A stretch of DNA of 6,816 bases from JBARRS01 sp049644345 (lineage in GTDB: Bacteria > Actinomycetota > Thermoleophilia > Gaiellales > Gaiellaceae). The stretch spans positions 1-6,816 of the forward strand of contig JBARRS010000170.1 of the NCBI GenBank assembly GCA_049644345.1. The letters run 5' to 3'. Positions 6,249 through 6,816 of the stretch are shown one piece after another. The notes beneath the pieces are model-generated. The model saw only the letters and a list, made by a program, of their open reading frames with translations, had not been told where the DNA came from and ran no database searches. The first letter of the stretch is position 1; each line of letters opens with the position of its first letter. The position numbers and the translations under genes were made by a program.

Positions 6249-6803
6249 CTAGCTCGAGCGCTTCGTCACGCTGAGTGTGTCGAGGATGTGACGCGCGCGG
6301 CCGGCCAGTTCTGGGCGCGCATTTCGTCCGAGCAGAACGAACGCGTCGAAGCGCCGGCCGTGATCGGTGAACTCAGCGCTTCCTCCCGGCCCGCTCCAGC
6401 ACTCGAGTGCCGGCGGCGGTCGAACGGGCAGCTTGTCGCGTGTGAAGCGCTGTGGCCGGGGCGGGAGGCTGCCGGGAGTGGGCCGAATCCACTCCTGGAC
6501 GACGAGAGCGACTGCCGTCGCCGAGAACGCATACCTGATCCCGAGGCAGCCGTTGGCAGCGAAATTTATCGGGGCCGAAGCGACGACGATGCGGGTCACC
6601 GGATCGAAATCGACCGGTACGTCGGGCAGAGGAACCGCTTGCTTCAAGTTGTGCCACCCGCGAGGAAGCACCACCGTCACACCGGCGACGCCGACCCGCC
6701 GAGTAGTCGTCGATCTCTGCCGCTTTTCGCTCGTCGCCACGGTGACAGCGATCACCACGGCGAGCACCAGGATCGCAGCGGCCAGCCAGTAGATCCTCTT
6801 CAC
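6249..6803 (-). CDS. Membrane-anchored extracytoplasmic protein of unknown function
   Basis: I do not recognise a named family. The 184-residue product starts with basic residues (MKR) and one hydrophobic segment (about 5-23) acting as a signal anchor or uncleaved signal peptide, with no lipobox cysteine. A Ser/Thr/Arg-rich linker (24-36) precedes a globular domain that opens with VGVAGVTVVLPRGWH (37-51). That beta-strand plus GW pattern is common in exported domains. Two cysteines, Cys86 and Cys135, could form a disulfide outside the membrane. The end (RRFDAFVLLGRNA ... ILDTLSV) looks like strand, helix and a closing motif. The start is GTG 6801-6803. An in-frame TAA lies only three codons upstream (6813-6815, complement) with no start codon between, so the gene cannot begin earlier. 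It converges on pdxS with a 3-nt gap. Confidence 0.75.
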   Translation of the reverse strand: MKRIYWLAAAILVLAVVIAVTVATSEKRQRSTTTRRVGVAGVTVVLPRGWHNLKQAVPLPDVPVDFDPVTRIVVASAPINFAANGCLGIRYAFSATAVALVVQEWIRPTPGSLPPRPQRFTRDKLPVRPPPALECWSGPGGSAEFTDHGRRFDAFVLLGRNARPELAGRARHILDTLSVTKRSS

Positions 6804-6809
6804 CGGAAA

Positions 6810-6815
6810 TGTTTA
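6810..6815 (-). promoter_or_regulatory. Possible -10 box for the 6249-6803 gene, leaderless type
   Basis: On the minus strand TAAACA lies 6 nt before the GTG start, in an A/T-rich patch unlike the surrounding sequence. The spacing matches that of the pdxS TAGAAT, and no Shine-Dalgarno is present. The last base is A rather than the preferred T, and any -35 element would fall beyond the window edge, so support is weak. Confidence 0.3.
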
Positions 6816-6816
6816 C

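Noticed and set aside
6222..6262. Possible terminator hairpin between pdxS and the convergent gene, where CTCGAG occurs twice
   Set aside because: The two CTCGAG copies are self-palindromic, the flanking bases do not extend a stem, and there is no T-run on either strand.

Overview
The window is a gene-dense, very GC-rich stretch from a bacterial chromosome. Heavy G/C at third codon positions, GTG starts, almost no Shine-Dalgarno sequences, a leaderless-type promoter and the gene set all suggest an actinobacterium. My best guess is the Thermoleophilia (Gaiellales/Solirubrobacterales) side of the phylum, but that is inferred from style and gene content, not from a marker gene. There is no rRNA, tRNA, CRISPR array, insertion sequence or phage gene. 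No stretch longer than 60 bases lacks a gene.

Layout. At the left edge is the 3' part of a class I glutamine-amidotransferase-like gamma-glutamyl-GABA hydrolase (peptidase C26, PuuD type), on the + strand. Its tail overlaps by 23 bp a convergent small membrane protein gene (564-1085, -) with two glycine-zipper helices and a proline-rich tail. A 59-bp divergent spacer with a palindrome then leads into a co-directional + strand run. The run is an aldehyde dehydrogenase (1145-2500), a short-chain dehydrogenase/reductase (2500-3267), a DUF2156/MprF-like membrane protein with an acyltransferase domain (3285-4925), a four-helix membrane protein (4922-5350) and pdxS, the PLP synthase lyase subunit (5361-6245). 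A convergent gene for a membrane-anchored extracytoplasmic protein (6249-6803, -) closes the window.

How the genes may work together. The hydrolase and aldehyde dehydrogenase are the two later activities of a gamma-glutamylated amine (putrescine/Puu-like) pathway. The aldehyde dehydrogenase oxidises a gamma-glutamyl-aminoaldehyde or similar aldehyde, and the hydrolase releases glutamate and GABA or a related acid. The adjacent SDR probably acts on a related alcohol or carbonyl. A glutamine-synthetase-like gamma-glutamylamine ligase would be expected just left of the window but cannot be seen. The DUF2156 protein points to lipid or cell-envelope modification and PdxS to vitamin B6 synthesis. 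Tight junctions (1-nt overlap, 17-nt gap, 4-nt overlap, 10-nt gap) allow one transcript, but pdxS has its own promoter-like TAGAAT placed for leaderless transcription.

I found no convincing new defence, mobile or RNA-based system. The points most worth a second look are the uncharacterised membrane proteins, the palindrome in front of the aldehyde dehydrogenase, the leaderless pdxS promoter, and pdxS without a neighbouring pdxT.
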